From Haplosporangium gracile (Eukaryota; Mortierellomycota; Mortierellomycetes; Mortierellales; Mortierellaceae): a DNA stretch of 49,789 bases. The DNA lies in NCBI GenBank assembly GCA_015499985.1, contig JAAAUF010000173.1:5572-55360 (forward strand), given 5' to 3'. Every line of letters starts with the position of its first letter. The stretch's first letter is position 1. A model generated the notes under the pieces. The model did not search any database. It had not been told where the DNA came from and saw only the letters and a program-made list of their open reading frames with translations. The translations under genes were made by a program, and so were the position numbers. This document shows positions 1 to 13,685 of the stretch, piece after piece.

Positions 1-63
1 CCCCCCCGCCGACTAAAACTACTCTGTTTCCCTTGTATGCACTGGAATTACAACACAACTTAG

Positions 64-1387
64 CTGCCCGCACTGCCTTGAAGCCCATGGCCACCCAACA
101 GATCCGCCACTTTGGCTTGGTCTCCGAGAAGGAGGAGCAAGGTCCGTTACTTCTCACTATGCTGTTTTTGTGCGCTACGTGCTTTCTTACTATCTTTGAT
201 TGCCTGAGAACACCTTTGTTCTAACCTTTATTCGAAGGCGCTTTCTGTGTATGTATAGTCCCAGCACAGACTCGCACTATGTCAACAGCCGTCGCAAAGT
301 CATACCCCGGACCCATCAGCCAGCCCGCCAACGCCGTCGGTACGTTACTTCTACTTTGAACGTACATACCGAGCACCGGGACACGATTAAAGGGGCACAA
401 AGGAGGATATCTCACGTTTGGATCCAGGAGTCCTCACGATTGACGAAGTGTTCTAACGAATTTGATCTACTTTATGTCCCATTTTTCGCTTTGTTTATGC
501 GCCGTCTGCTATTCGATCTTGGTCACACACACGCACACTACCACTTCATAACCACCTACGACCGACGACTTACGAAAATCATGGACAATTAATTCACCAA
601 ATAATCAACATAACCACAACGTGCAAACAGAGTACGCTCTTTCGACTGTCGATAAGATCATCAACTGGGGTCGTGAGGGTTCGATCTGGCCCATGACTTT
701 CGGTTTGGCCTGCTGTGCCGTCGAGATGATGCACATGGCTGCCGGACGCTACGATCAGGATCGTCTCGGAATCGTTTTCCGTGCCTCCCCTCGTCAGTCC
801 GATGTCATGATTGTCGCCGGAACGTTGACCAACAAGATGGCTCCCGCTCTCCGCAAGGTTTACGATCAGGTACGAGCTTGAGGATACTATTATGGAGCGG
901 GCGGGATGCTATATAAAGAATACTGACAGAAGGAACATTCGTAGGAGTGAATGCGTGTTTACTAACGGATAATTAATGTGATGCAAAAAATGAATAATAG
1001 ATGCCTGAGCCTCGTTGGGTTATTTCGATGGGATCGTGTGCTAACGGAGGTGGATACTACCATTACTCGTACTCTGTCGTCCGTGGATGCGATCGTATTG
1101 TCCCCGTCGATATCTATGTTCCTGGATGCCCACCTACCTCTGAGGTAAGCTTTGTGAATCTTTATCGTCGTGAAGAAAACATCATGATAGCGAAACCCTC
1201 AGGAAGACGGATTATGAAACTGGTTTGCGCTACTGGGCAAACTCTGAATGGGAACATCAAGAAATTAAAAACTTACATTCTGACTTCTTTTTTCTTTGTG
1301 TGATGATAGGCATTGCTGTACGGAGTGCTCCAGCTTCAGAAGAAGATGCGTAGAAGCCGTGTTACCACCATGTGGTACAGAAAGTAG
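64..1387 (+). CDS. NDUFS7: NADH:ubiquinone oxidoreductase 20 kDa subunit (PSST/NDUFS7), 5' partial
   Basis: This is the mitochondrial complex I subunit that carries Fe-S cluster N2, the last electron carrier before ubiquinone. Exons are 64-141, 259-339, 631-869, 1001-1144 and 1310-1387, and phases close at every junction. The mature part reads ...[18 protein letters not shown]..., followed by the cluster-binding cysteines in [17 protein letters not shown] and YVPGCPP. It ends with the family's usual [17 protein letters not shown] tail. The N-terminal part (AARTALKP...QQIRHFG) is arginine-bearing and fits a mitochondrial presequence. An acceptor-like AG at 62-63 suggests a further upstream exon outside the window; alternatively translation starts at the ATG at 87. 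The frame also stays open to the window edge. Identity is very secure; only the 5' end is uncertain. Confidence 0.93.
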
Positions 1388-2148
1388 AGAAAGAAAGCGA
1401 GAAATAATGAAACAACCCCCAACTTACAACCAATACATACATATTTACTCTTCACATTGCACTCTTGTTGTTTGATTCGCCTTCAGTGTTGCTTCTTGTT
1501 TGGATTTGAGTTTCTTGCAATGTAATCGTTTGTTATCCTTGACCGCTTGTCGTAGCTTTGTTCTTTTCGCTTTTTGTTCCAATTTTGTTACGATCCTACG
1601 AAAGCACCCCTCGCGTCCTTTTTTTCTGTCCATACCGTCTGTTTCTCTCCCATATGTTTCAACTTGATTAGAAACAACAAGAATACATTGCTCACATTGA
1701 ATGATGCACATTGTCATTTTTGATTCCTATGAAATTTTCAAAATGATCGCCCAAAACCTCCGCCATTCCACCTCCACACTCTCATACTTGAACAGCCAGC
1801 CTTCTATTTTTGACATGTTTGTACATGTATCTCCAACAGCTTCATTACATTTTTCCCCCTTTTTTTTTCTTTTTACAAATCTGCCAGATTGTTTGCCATA
1901 TTATAAGCGTTTTCTTCTTTTTGTGTTCATTTTTGTGATTTATTCTAACTGTTGGAAATAGTATGTATTGTGTCGAGAGGTGCGTGTGTGTAATGTACAA
2001 GTTTGTGTGTTTAGAAAAAAAAAATGAAACAAAGCGGTTACAAAGTGCAAAACGAAAAACGAAGAACGAAATATAAAACAAGAAAGCTGCTAAGCAAATA
2101 ACATGGATCCCATCCATCACCCAATTCTTCCGCCGTTAGGAAGCGGGA
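1388..2148. other. Convergent 3' intergenic region
   Basis: About 760 bp lie between the 3' ends of the NDUFS7 gene (+) and the Medusa gene (-). It must hold both 3' UTRs and terminators. The sequence is T-rich with no open frame that has coding character. Confidence 0.6.
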
Positions 2149-5100
2149 CTATACGATGATACTGGAAGACTCGATAATGGTCTGCTGCTGTGGCGTGATG
2201 GGGAGGGTAGAACCATGTGGGAAATTGGCGTTATGAAAAGCATCGGTCTGGATCGACGCCGTCGACGAGTACGACGCCGTATACTTGGAAATAATCTTCT
2301 TGAGCGCGTAGGGTAGAACCTTCCAAGGGAAGACTTTGACATCCTTCTCAATGTTACGGGGCTTGGGGTTAGGGAACGACATGATCAGCTTGAAGAACTC
2401 TGCAGATTCGGGCTTGCACTTGGACACAGTAACGGGTCGGAACCCTTCGAGGTTACGACGGATTCGGTTCTTCTCCTCGACCGTGAACCGAACGGCGATC
2501 AGGGACTCGAGGAGATAGATGCAATCGACCGACGTCAGGAAACAGTCGTTTTTCTCGGCCCAGTAGATGCACGAGACTACAATACTGTTGGGCTGCCGGT
2601 CTGCAGGCGCAACGGGCGCAAATGTGCAGTGGATGTCGTTTCCGTCCTGTCGGCGCCAGAACTGGACCAAACGACGGTGAGACTCCCACTCTTCACCGCT
2701 CCAGTTGATGGCCATGTCGTCCATATTACCCTGGAACTTAAGGTTGGCCTTGTTCAGGAGACTGGCATAAGGGTTGTATCCTCCAAGAGGAAGACCCGAG
2801 CCTCCTCCTCCCATACTGGCTGCGCTGGGGTGAGGCTGAGGCATATAGGACGAAGGGGCGACGGGCTGGGGATGGTGATGGTGCTGCTGCTGGTTGTTGT
2901 TGCTGCTCTGAATGTAGTTGTTATTATGGTTGGCCGTCGAGGTCAAGGCATAGCCCGACGAGGAACCGAGTTCTGGTTGCGAGTACGATGGCATGTGGGG
3001 GGCAATCATCTGGTCTGAGAGTAACGATGCCATTGTTTGTAGGAAAGAGGGGAGAGTGGAAGTGGAAGTGGAAGTGGAAGAAAGAAAGAGAAGAAAGTGG
3101 GAAGATGAAAAGGAAGAAAGGAAAAAGGTAAAATGTGTCAGTTTGGATGGATAGGCGCCAGTTGTTTGTCTGTCCGGTATATATAACTCCGAGAAAAGAA
3201 AAGAAAAAGAAGGGCGTCATCGTTGCGCCCACGCTATACAAAAGAAAAATGGCATAAATGATCATTCAACGTACTGGCATTGTAGTATCCTGAACGGGCA
3301 TACGAGGCTGCGCTCATGGGAGGACGGGAACCGTATGGGCTAGTGGGCTGCAGGCTCTGTGAGTAGAGCCCGGTATCATAAGCAGCCGCAGACGAGGACA
3401 AACCCTGGTAGTCATCTTCTAATGAGAGGGCATAACAGGATTGGGATGGATGTAATAAATAAAGGAGGAGTGAGCGAACTACAGTTAGTACGAGATACCC
3501 TCACGACGGACCAAAAATATAAAAGGGGACTAACCCAAAGGAAATTATATATTCCTTTTCAGCGAGCTACGAGGAGCCGCTGGCTGTCTTTCTGTCTGCA
3601 AATGAAAAATACAAAACTGGAAATGAAAAATAATAATGCAGAAAAAAAAATATGAAAATAACGAGAGGTACAGAACAACTTACGACGAGGGGCAAGGCCA
3701 CTGAGAGAGGTGGTGGGTGTCGAGGGAAGCAGAGGGGAGAGCTGTCGTTGGTGGCTGTGTTGCGAAGACAGCTGGGTGTGGGAGAGATCAAGATCGGTGA
3801 CCAAGTGCTGCTTCTTGCTGGCCACGGGACTCTCACTCTCTCCGTACAACATCTTGTCAACATTACCGCGCTTGTTACTATTGCTGGTACTACTTTGGCT
3901 ATTGTCTGCATGTACAAATGTGCATATACCATGGGACATGACATGGGGTAAGAGAGAGAGAGGAATGGAAGAGAAGGGAAGCGGGTTAAGAAAATACTGC
4001 TCCGCTTCAAAAATAGTTCTGATTGACAAGAAACATTGGCATGGCATAGAACAAAAAGTGAAAGTACTTTACTAACCATCATAATAGTTGTAATCGCCAA
4101 AGGGCCAGCTCTCCATAACCATATCATTCTCCATTTGGAGGACATAAAGGGGAACCTTGCTCACGAACCACTTTGTAATCGCAAAGTTGGGAACAGAGCA
4201 GCTGAGGGTGATATAGCCATTGGCAGCATATTGTTTGGTATCGACCACAAGGGTGCCGAATCCAATGCGAAGGGTCTTGTCAGTGTTGGACTGGAGGGTG
4301 ACGGTGAAAGTCTGACCCTCGGGACCGAAATGGGGACTGTATTCGAGAACTCGTGGGGGCACAGTCTCGATAGGCTGGGACTTGTAGGAAGTCATCTGCT
4401 GAAGAGGGTCAGTCTGGAGGAGTTGTTGCTGTGGTGTCTGAGGGGTATGGGTCGATTGCTGTTGTGGTTGCTGCGGTGCTGGTTGCTGTGACTCTGGCAT
4501 TGGCGCAAACTTGCGTGGTTCAAAGTCTGTCAATGTCAGTGGCATTTAGGAAAGGGGTAGGAGACGGCGAAGTGGGTTAATGAATAAGGGGAGTGAAGTA
4601 TGTAGTATGTAGTGATGGGTCAGAGAAGTAAGGCAAAGTACGCAAGGAAAAGTAATATTAAGAGAGAGAGAGAGAAAGAAGCAAGAGAAGAGGAAACGAA
4701 GAGTAAGAAGTGCAAGGAGAAAAAGGAGAATGAACAGACAGGTTAGTTGGGTGTGTAACGTATGCCAGTTTTAACTAGAAAAAAAACGGACTAGCATAAG
4801 GATAAAGAGATTTGGCGGATCTCTCGATCGGCAAATGGTTGTTGTGCTCTCTCTTTTGAGTGTATCATTCGTACTGGTAGAAGAAATAAGTCAGCAATAA
4901 CCGTTGTGTAGGAAATAGACCGTTACAAACTCGGCTGTCGAAGGGGTGGAGGAAAAGGAAGGGAAAGGAAGAGAAGGGATCGATTATTGATAGTGATAAT
5001 GGTGGCACCAAAGGAGGCGAGGATATGGTAAGGCAAGACATGGGCAAAAAGTAAAAAATATTATGCGAATAATCCAGCAAGGCCAGAAATAGGAAGCAAT

Positions 5101-5675
5101 TGTAAATGTGTGTGTATTCTGCATGAATTACATATTTATACGCACAATTGTCTCCGAAAAGTAGGGTATGGAGCAACGAGCATGGAGCGAAGAGCAGGGG
5201 TTGCAAGAGAAAGAAATAGAGAACACAGATTGAAGGAAGAAGAATAAAAAAAAATGTAAAGGCAAGGTTGGAAGGGGCTCACATCATCCATTCCCCCATT
5301 ATAGATTATTCACCATGGCAGAGAGAACAAGAGAAGGAGAGAGCCCACCCTGTTCTACTGTATCTACCCATGGAGCTGAAAGTCAAAAAAGTCGTGATAT
5401 ACAACTCGCGTTTTCTTTTTTGGTTCATGGTTCATGCATCATCGTGCAGGATGCTCATATTAAGAAAAATAGAACAACACAAAGCAAAACAACGCCACTC
5501 TTTTCATAATAATAATGACTATTGCTCATGGCATGTACTCACAACCTTCATTCTAACATGGAGTACGAATGGAAGGAAATGAACTTGTCGTCGTTGCTTT
5601 TTGAGAAATAGTAGCGCAGAGGGGTGTATCTGTGTGTGGTAGTGACAACTTACTTTGGAGTGCGGACATGTCCAT
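2149..5675 (-). CDS. medA: Medusa-type transcriptional regulator (MedA/REN1/ACR1 family)
   Basis: Medusa proteins are nuclear regulators of conidiation, adhesion and development in filamentous fungi. Exons on the minus strand are 5675-5654, 4526-4077, 3905-3684, 3418-3275 and 3014-2149. Together they total 1704 nt (567 aa) with all phases matching. The N-terminal domain (about residues 60-150) has an IPT/TIG-like opening, RVLEYSPHFGPEGQTF, then IGFGTLVVDTKQY. The middle is Q/H/N/S-rich. The signature C-terminal domain (about residues 365-525) contains YWAEKNDCFLTSVDCIYLL, FTVEEKNRIRRNLEGFRP and FPNPKPRNIEKDVKVFPWK. Identification by recall of the family is strong. The start is less sure: a 22-nt exon reading MDMSALQ is joined across a 1.1-kb intron, where ATG 5675 is the first in-frame ATG, but initiation at ATG 4545 without that exon is possible. 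Confidence 0.85.
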
Positions 5676-5876
5676 GGTTGGGTGTGAGGGAGTGAGGGAG
5701 TGTGCGTGCGGGTTGCTGTAGTGAAGAGTGAAAGTGGTGGCGTATGAATATATGTGAGAGTGAGTGAAAGGGTTGTTACTGCGAATGAGTATGAGTGAGC
5801 GAGTTGGTGAGAAAGTGAGAGATGATGGGCTGTATGCAAGGCACAATTGAAGGAAGAGTTGTTTGTTGTAGTTGCT

Positions 5877-5930
5877 CTTGTGGTTGTGGTTGTTCTTGTG
5901 GTTGTGGTTGTCCTTGTGGTTGTGGTTGGT
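5877..5930. repeat. Three tandem 18-bp repeats
   Basis: Three head-to-tail copies of an 18-bp unit (cttgtggttgtggttgtt and near-identical versions) lie about 200 bp upstream of the proposed Medusa start, probably in its 5' leader. On the transcript strand they read as CAACCACAACCACAAG. Confidence 0.85.
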
Positions 5931-8900
5931 TGTCAAGAAGAAAAGGAAGAAGAAGAAGAGACGGAAAGTAAAAGAGAGAGGGGAAGAGAAGAGAAAGCCT
6001 ATTTATGTCAGATCAGTAGTCAGGGTGACGAAAGAGGTAAAGGAAAGGAGAGAGAAAAAGGTTGTGCGTTAGACATATGTAAGAATTGAAGACTGATTAA
6101 GTGTGTGTTCGTATGTGTGATATCTGTGTCATGTCATATGGGTCTATTATTTAATCAGTTCAAGTGTTGTTGAACTGATTATACTTGTTTGTTTGAGGTT
6201 CTTGTTCTCATTCTCTCTCTCTCCCCTCTCTTGTTCTCGGCATATATTCTTCATACAGCAGTCAAGACCATCATGACCCACTCGTCTACCTTTTCATGTC
6301 ATTGTCAAAAATAACATTGAGAACCACCCACATGGATATCTACTCTTTCTTTGCCTGTCTTCATACAACTCCTCCTCTTCTTCGTCTCTCCCATGACGTC
6401 CAACAGACTAAACATAAAAAAAGGAAGATCCTCCACTCCGCTCCTCCGTCCTTCGTTCTTCTTCAAAGTGGATCATAACTTTTCTCACTCTTTGACGCCA
6501 GCCAAAAGGGCGTTTTCCTTCTCCAACCAGACAGCTTCCTTCTCTCATTGGCCAGCCAATACGCTTTTTTTGATCTCAAGGCCTTTTCTTGTTCTCGTTT
6601 TATAACTCAATCAACTTGATCCAACCGTCCTTTTTTCCCTCTTTTTTCTTTGTGCGTTGATATGGATTGGTAGGGAACAAAGGGGAAACAAAAAAACATC
6701 GACATTTTAACTATTGGGGGCATCGACATTGAGATGCCAAAGGAATAAAACGAGATAGTAAGACGTGATGTGAATGGAGCGATGAAAAACAATGCAATGG
6801 ACATCAGAGGGGAAAGTAATCCGATCCATATCGCAGTGTGCATCTCTCGCTCGATATTTATCTCTTGTCAATTGTTCCAACCAACGAATGGGAAACAAAT
6901 AAAAAAGACGCAAAAAAAAAAAAGCCCTTTCAGCGCTGTCCATCATGGGAAGCCGCTGGTTGGTTGGGCGGGGTACATGGCGTGTGCGTGCACACTTGCC
7001 CTTTGCCAGACCACAGTATTATTTCACAGGGCTATCTCCTCTCTGCTTTAGTGTTAGTTATCCTGACTGCATTACTTGCTCACAACAACTCTTTTTGTTC
7101 TCGTCCGGGCAGTTGTTTATCCAACATCAACATCACTCCCCTGTTGCTATTCCTTGTTTGTCCCACTCAACAGTATCAGCTTTCCTGTTTGTTGTTGTAA
7201 TAGAGGGAAATGAAAAAGCAATTGAACTTTTTGCTCCACAACCAACCCCATCTGCACACTCACACGCGCGCATCCATACACACGCACGCGCACGCACACA
7301 CAAAGGTGCCCCTTCCCCCTTTGTATCAGTTGGTAAAACGAAAAAAAAGAGAGATCTGGGATAGGTGCAACACATCTTGTGTTCTTCTGTTGTGATTCCG
7401 TCTCTCTCTTTGTTCACGCTCGCATTATTCCATAAGCAAGGACAGCGGGACGAATTAACGAGTTTTTTCTTTCACTGTTGTTCGTGACATATCCTCCCCT
7501 TCTCCTTCTTCCCTTTCTTTCCCACCGGCCCGAATACCCAAACACAAATCTTAGGTGATCTTTTGACATTTTTCTTGGTTATTCGTGTGTTGTGTGGTCT
7601 CTCCCCTTGTTTTCTACATTCACGCTAATTCGCTTTCACATGAACAGCCAACGATTGATGCCTTACAATTTTTTTTTCGAACCTTCGGATATAGTAGAGC
7701 ACGTAGTGGAGAAAGGAAAGGAAGGGGGTTTGCGAGACTGAAAGAGATGGGAAGACAACGTAGATATGTCTTGGTATGGTATGAGGAGAAGCAGAGACTA
7801 GAGAGAGAAAGGAGGGTAATATGCAAGGATGAACAGAAAGGAAAAACGATAGCTGATTTTTTGGTGACACAGAAGAAAGATGAGAAAAAAAAAAGAAACA
7901 AGCAAGCGTTGAAAGCTAGACTGGGGAGAGATGGATGGATGGAGGTGAATGGACACAAAAAAAAAGGGTTAAAAAGTGGATGTTAAGGAGATTCTCTCAT
8001 TGAGAACCAAGAAAAAAATATAAAAACTAGCAAGCAAAGAGAGACATTGACTGACCCGATCTTCGGACACTTTTGCGATCCCTCTTCTTTTCAATATATC
8101 AAGGATGAGATGGAATCGACCAATTTTGATTGCGCTGAACCACTTGACCTGGTCGTTGGTTGGTTGGTCGAAACGAGCAAACAGGCTAAGTGACTGACAG
8201 GTTGAGTTGTTCAGGCAAGTTGGCCCGTCAACGGTTGAAGGAAAATCGTTGCATCATTTCACTGTGGCCACGGATCTTCCTTCCTTCCTTCTTCGCTCCT
8301 CAGTTCAAATTTCGATTTCTTTTTTTTCTTTGGTTGAAGGATCGGTGCAGAATGGGAGTACACCAGGCCATAGGGAAGGAAAAAAAAAGAGAGCACTGAC
8401 TCCATTTACTGAATACCAGAAGCACTGCCAAAGAATTAAAAAAATCAAGAAACCGGCAAAAACGCGCGCGTGAACAGATGGATGTGTTTGAATTTTGACC
8501 AGCGCTACTTGCTGATTACCCTTCCATGCATGGAATGTTCGCATACACAACGCTTGTTTGTCGCACAACCCTTGTTAATAGAAGGGTAGTAAGCCATTAA
8601 CCACACCAATAACAACGCTAGTAACTGTGATCAAGTGTCTAATTAAATTGGCACAGTCCGTTGGAGGGGGAAGGGGTTCAACATTGATCCAATTCTAATT
8701 TGTGTCGCTGTGTATATGAATGGATATGTGCATGTGTATGCGTGTGACTAGTCAAGTAACTACTAAGAAGGAGGTTGCACAGTACCTGATTGCAAGGAAG
8801 CGATCAAAAACGGGGCGAGACAATTAGGCTCGGAGGAAGGGTGATTGATTGTGTTTGAGTGGGGCGAGCGTATATGCGTGTCAGTTAATCGATCAGTCGA

Positions 8901-11900
8901 AAATGGATGTTAAACAAGAAAAGCTGTGGTAGTAAGGATGTGGTTGCTGCTGTTGAATGAAGCGAAGAGGATGGTATTTCAACAGTTGTAGTGTTCTCTT
9001 TTGTGCTGTTTTTTGCTGGATGATTGACCAGGATTGTGAACGGAAAATGGAAGCATGAGGAGGAACGGGAGATGAGTCTGTCTTTATATATCGCCCCTAC
9101 TTTTTCATTTCCTTTCAGACAAGAGTTAGACAAGAGTATCGAACGGCGTCTTTACCTTTATCTCAAAGGGCAGCGACAGCAAACAAAAAATAAGAGGTAC
9201 TATTGAGAGGGTTACTAGCAATCGAGAGAACAGTTCCTCACGACGGAGGAATGAAAAGTAAAAGGAAAAATGCGCTGTTCCTCATTGACCGAAACCCTAC
9301 GGGAATAAGTCAATTAGAGAGAGAACTTCTTTTTGTTCCTCTCTTTCTCTCTTTTTCAATTCTAAACCTTCTCGTATTGTTTGTTGGGTCAAGATTTTGC
9401 ATAATAAAAAATGCTAGTGTGTCAACAGATTTGGTAGGATTTTTTTGTTTGTTGGAAACGAACGGATAACAACAAAAAAAAGGTCTAATGGACCCGTCCA
9501 AGCGGCTGAAAGGAGGAAAAAAATATCACCGAGTGGACACGGTGCACGGGGGTTTTCTTGCTCATTCTCTTTCTGTTCTTTCGTACTGTACTCTGGATGG
9601 TGGCGGGTGCCCTTTCTCCTTTTTTTTGTACTCCTTCGGGAATACCAATCAGCGAGCCAGTCTGTTGTTTTGCTTTTTATTTCGTTACCCCAAAAGGCGA
9701 AATAGCATTCCATTGTTTGATTCTTGGCCCTATTTACCTGTTGATGATTTCGTAAAGGAGAAAGAAACCCTAGTGTCCTGTGTGGCGTGAGCGTGGTTGT
9801 TGAAGGAAGTAAAGTCGAAGGAGCTGCATATATACGCACGACTCGATGCTTAGGATAATAAACAAAAAAAAAGTGCCCAAAGAGCTTATGATGTCTATAT
9901 GCGTGCATTCCAATTTGTGCAAACTACGTCGACCATATGCGGACACAAACAGACGTACGAAGGGCTGGTGCGCTTTTCTTTCCGCTTACCGCGCCATTCT
10001 TTTTGCTTCTTTTTCATTTGCTTGAGGGCCAAAAAATCAGCATCCCTGTCGTTTGTTTCCCGCCAGTTTTTCATTCGCTTTCCCTCGTCCTAACGCGAAT
10101 CTTTTCATTTTTCAAAGTTGATTTCTAATCCAATTCATGCAAGGGTGGCTTATCTCTTCAATTGGGGAAAGCTAGGGGTGGCTGAGGCAAGAGGTTCTTT
10201 AGTCTCCTGCCCCCCACCTCTAATACGGTTCTAGACATCAGATCCGGCCGTGTTCTATGGAGGACGAACTTGTTCTTCACAAACCACCAACCAGATCCCA
10301 GATCACTACCGGCATAAGTGCATTAATGTACGACAGACTAACCTTCTTTTGTGATTTAGGGGTTTACAAAAATAAAAATATAGCTCTAGCTTACAGCTTC
10401 ATCCTTTTATCACTCATCCCCTCCATCGGAGAGTTTTCAACCATTAGCTCTCGCCTTGTTCTTTGTTTTAGTTTTTTTTATAGACAGAAAGAGATGATTA
10501 TAGCGATACATGAAAAGAGAAAAAAAGGAGGGTCCGAGAGTTCTTTTTTTTTTTTTTTTTGCTTACCGCCTACCCGGTAGAGCAGAAGGGATAAATGTTT
10601 TTTACTTTTCATTTAGCCCTCAATGGTTTCCTTCCTTCCACATCTACTTCTCATAACAGTACTGTGCAACCTTATTTTTTTCAAAGCAATGCATTTTTTG
10701 GTGATCCTCAATGTCCTCTCTTTTTACTCGCTGGAAGCAAGAACAAAGCAAGAAAATAATTTTGTCATCATCAGTTGTAGAAGGAAAATAGCCTGGAAGG
10801 TACACGAAGAGTGGGAGTTGGAAAGTCGGAAGAGCTAGAAGCTATCCTTTAATGAACGAAAAACAAAACCAATGGATGGTTCGAGGCCCACTTTATCTAC
10901 AGTAGCTTTTTTACTCATTTCCTTCACTTTTCTCACCCTCTATTTTTTATAACTCCTTTTTTCCTTCCTTTTGCACCTTCTCTTCTTCTCCATCTTCCTC
11001 TCCCTCTTCCTCTTGCTGTCGTACCTTGAAACGTGGTTTCTGTCGTGACGATCCTCCCCATAGACTATAACAGGTGTCAGTCGTGTCAATACAATGCCCA
11101 TGGTCTGCAAAAAACGAGGGTGTTTTATTACGCGAGCCTGGAACTGCATTGTGCGTTTTTTTTTTTTTTTTTTTTTTTCCGAAAACTAACGCCATCATGA
11201 GTTAAGTCGTTCATGTAAAACTGTTTGAGAAGTGTCGTTAGAGGAAAAAATAGGAGGGAAGAGAGAATACATTTTGGGCCAGTAGTTTGTGCTGAGGTGC
11301 ATACTGATTGAACCCAACTTCTTTATTTTACATTCATGCAAAAAAAAAAAAAAATAAAAAAACTATGACCATCTCTTCGACAGCCCGATATCATTCTTCA
11401 TGGTTGACCGTGCATAATATAAAAAAGGAGTTATTGTTTTGTTGTTGATGAAGGAGGAGCGCTAGCGCGCATATGTACAGTAGACAGGTACCCTCGTTTT
11501 AGTACTTTCTGTAACATGTGTGTTTTTCATTTCCTTTATCCAACCTGCATCATGTTGACGGTTAACATGTATCCCTTTCTCCTTTGTGTATGAAGCTTGT
11601 GCCTGATCTTAGTTTCGATGCGCTACTGAACGCATCGACGAGAAAGAAAGGTGCCTGGATTTGTCTTGCCTTGCATGCGCCTTTGTAGACATTACTCCGT
11701 AGATGATAAAAGACATCAACAACGCGACTCTACAGATCACAAATAAAACCTTAGCGGCAGTGACGACGATTTATGTTTTCCGGCCCTTACTTGACCTTTC
11801 AATCCCCTGAAGCTTGAAATTGATTCTGTTTTCGAATCCTACGCCTAGGCAAAGCGCGCAGAGTGCCCAGACCTCCACGCTTGTTTTATTTGTTTTCTTT

Positions 11901-12223
11901 TTCTTACTCCCCATATCCCTCAGTATCTAGCCCTTTTCCTTTAGTTTTTCGTTTTGTTTTCTATGGTTCTTGTTATTCAGACTATTCCTTTTCTAGCATT
12001 TTGCCTCCCTTTTTTTTTTTTCTTTTCTGAACATGGTTACTAGAAAAAAAAATGAGGAAAACGCGTTCACGAATTGGCTATATCTGGGAGTCAAGGATAT
12101 ATACAGGAAAGACAAAATAGGGTCCATAACTCTCCACCCTAGTCTATCTCCTTCTTTTTCTCCTTCTTTCGTTCCTCCACACACGGTCCATACCCCCCAT
12201 ACCTCCCATACCGACACTGCCCT

Positions 12224-12249
12224 CCAATGGGCGGTGGGCGGTGGGCGGT
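12224..12249 (+). promoter_or_regulatory. CCAAT box followed by three GC-boxes
   Basis: The sequence CCAAT at 12224-12228 runs straight into three perfect tandem copies of the 7-mer GGGCGGT (12229-12249). GGGCGG is the classic Sp1/KLF-type C2H2 zinc-finger core, and CCAAT is the HAP-complex site. The G-tracts could also form a short quadruplex. The site lies about 1.9 kb upstream of the coiled-coil gene. Function is inferred from the motifs only. Confidence 0.4.
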
Positions 12250-12303
12250 GTTTCTCCTTCATCACAGAAAGTGCCAGCCAAGGGTTTTGTTATGGACTTT
12301 GGT

Positions 12304-12317
12304 CAATTGGCCAATTG
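12304..12317. promoter_or_regulatory. Perfect 14-bp palindrome made of two CCAAT/ATTGG boxes
   Basis: CAATTGGCCAATTG is its own reverse complement and places back-to-back ATTGG and CCAAT elements 55 bp downstream of the GC-box triplet. It is a plausible HAP-complex or dimeric factor site inside the long intergenic region. The palindrome is seen directly; regulatory function is inferred. Confidence 0.35.
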
Positions 12318-13685
12318 GTCCGTTGGGGTTCTCTTTTTTGCTTCCAATACTTGATCCATAGGTAACGCATGGAGAAAAAGTAGACATCAAGGACCCTGCT
12401 TAGGAAAGCAAAGGGCTGGCATAGATAGCAGGTGCGTATTTTTGGACTGTGGAGTTTTGTGTAAGGATTTTGGTAGGGGAGATAGGGAAGAATGCGACCG
12501 GTTATTGGATGGTCCATTTTTTGATCGTAGTGGATGGATTGGTTGATACGGATCAGGTTATGGGTGCGAAGGAAGATCTATAGGAATGGAGAGTTGTCCC
12601 GCAACGCAATAGAGGAATTAAGTTGTTGAAAATGATGAAAAAAGGTACACAGATAAGCTCCGGAAAAATGTGAGAACGAAGGACTCAAGAGAAAGAAAGG
12701 AAAAGCTACATACGTTTTGAAAAAGAATAAGAAAACGATGAAGACAAATGAGTATGGCGAACGAACAGTAGCAAGAGAGAACGAGAAGGAAAGAATAGGG
12801 GCAATGGGAAAAGAAAGAGGACGAAAGATGGTTATGAATGCGTGCGTGTTGTCCATTAATTGTGTGGTAGGATGATGTTTGTTCAAGAGGGATCCCGATC
12901 GAGTATGACATGCATGAGGCAGTACGGCGGCACAGTATGGTTACAGTGCATACCGATTCTGCTTGCTTTTCTTCAAAAGAGTTCTTTTTTTTTTTTTTTG
13001 AATGAGTGGGTGAGAGCAGAGGGCGAGCAGAAGGGAGAGCAGTGAGGATGAGAGCCTCTCTGTCTTTTACAAAGTCAATTGATACTCGATAATGTAGGGG
13101 AGTTGAACACAGCGGGATGAGGCGTAAATGTGTAGAGGCGAGGGAGTTTGTTCATAATTCAGATTGATGGTGACCGGCGTGTGTGTGTGTGTGTGCGTGT
13201 GAAAGAGATAAAGAGATAAAGAGATGGAGGAACAGGAGAAGGACGGGAAAGGGTTCGGCATGGGTTATCATGAATGGAGATGCTGTAGAATGAGAAGCAC
13301 GCATGGTATTCATATGTTGGGAGATGGAGAAAATAAAAGAGATGATAGCAGCAATCGTGCTTCAGGGGGTCATGGTTCGGTCTTTGCAGGCAAAAGCACG
13401 ACCTTCAGTGATGATCGCTGATGATATTAGATTCATCTATCTATCCGTCTCTCTCTCCGTCTCTCTCAACGGACATCATCAAAAAACAAAAGACGCGCCA
13501 GTTTTCACGAGTGTTCGTGTTTCTTTTTCTATGTAGCTGTCTGAATGAACAAAAGAGTAAAGCATAAAGTGGGGCGAAAAGACAAAGAGTTCACACTGAT
13601 GGTGCCTAATTTTCTTTATGTACTGTCTTGAAAGCATATCCTTCATTGTCCCCGTAGGAGGAAAAAGCTATTTGTCTGGTTCTCG

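Noticed and set aside
7585..7986. 133-codon open frame rich in K/R/E in the long intergenic region
   Set aside because: It begins at a non-ATG codon, has low complexity and no splice partners; composition follows the local purine bias.
10875..10888. tRNA B-box-like sequence GGTTCGAGGCC
   Set aside because: No A-box, no foldable acceptor or anticodon arms upstream, and no T-run terminator at the right distance.
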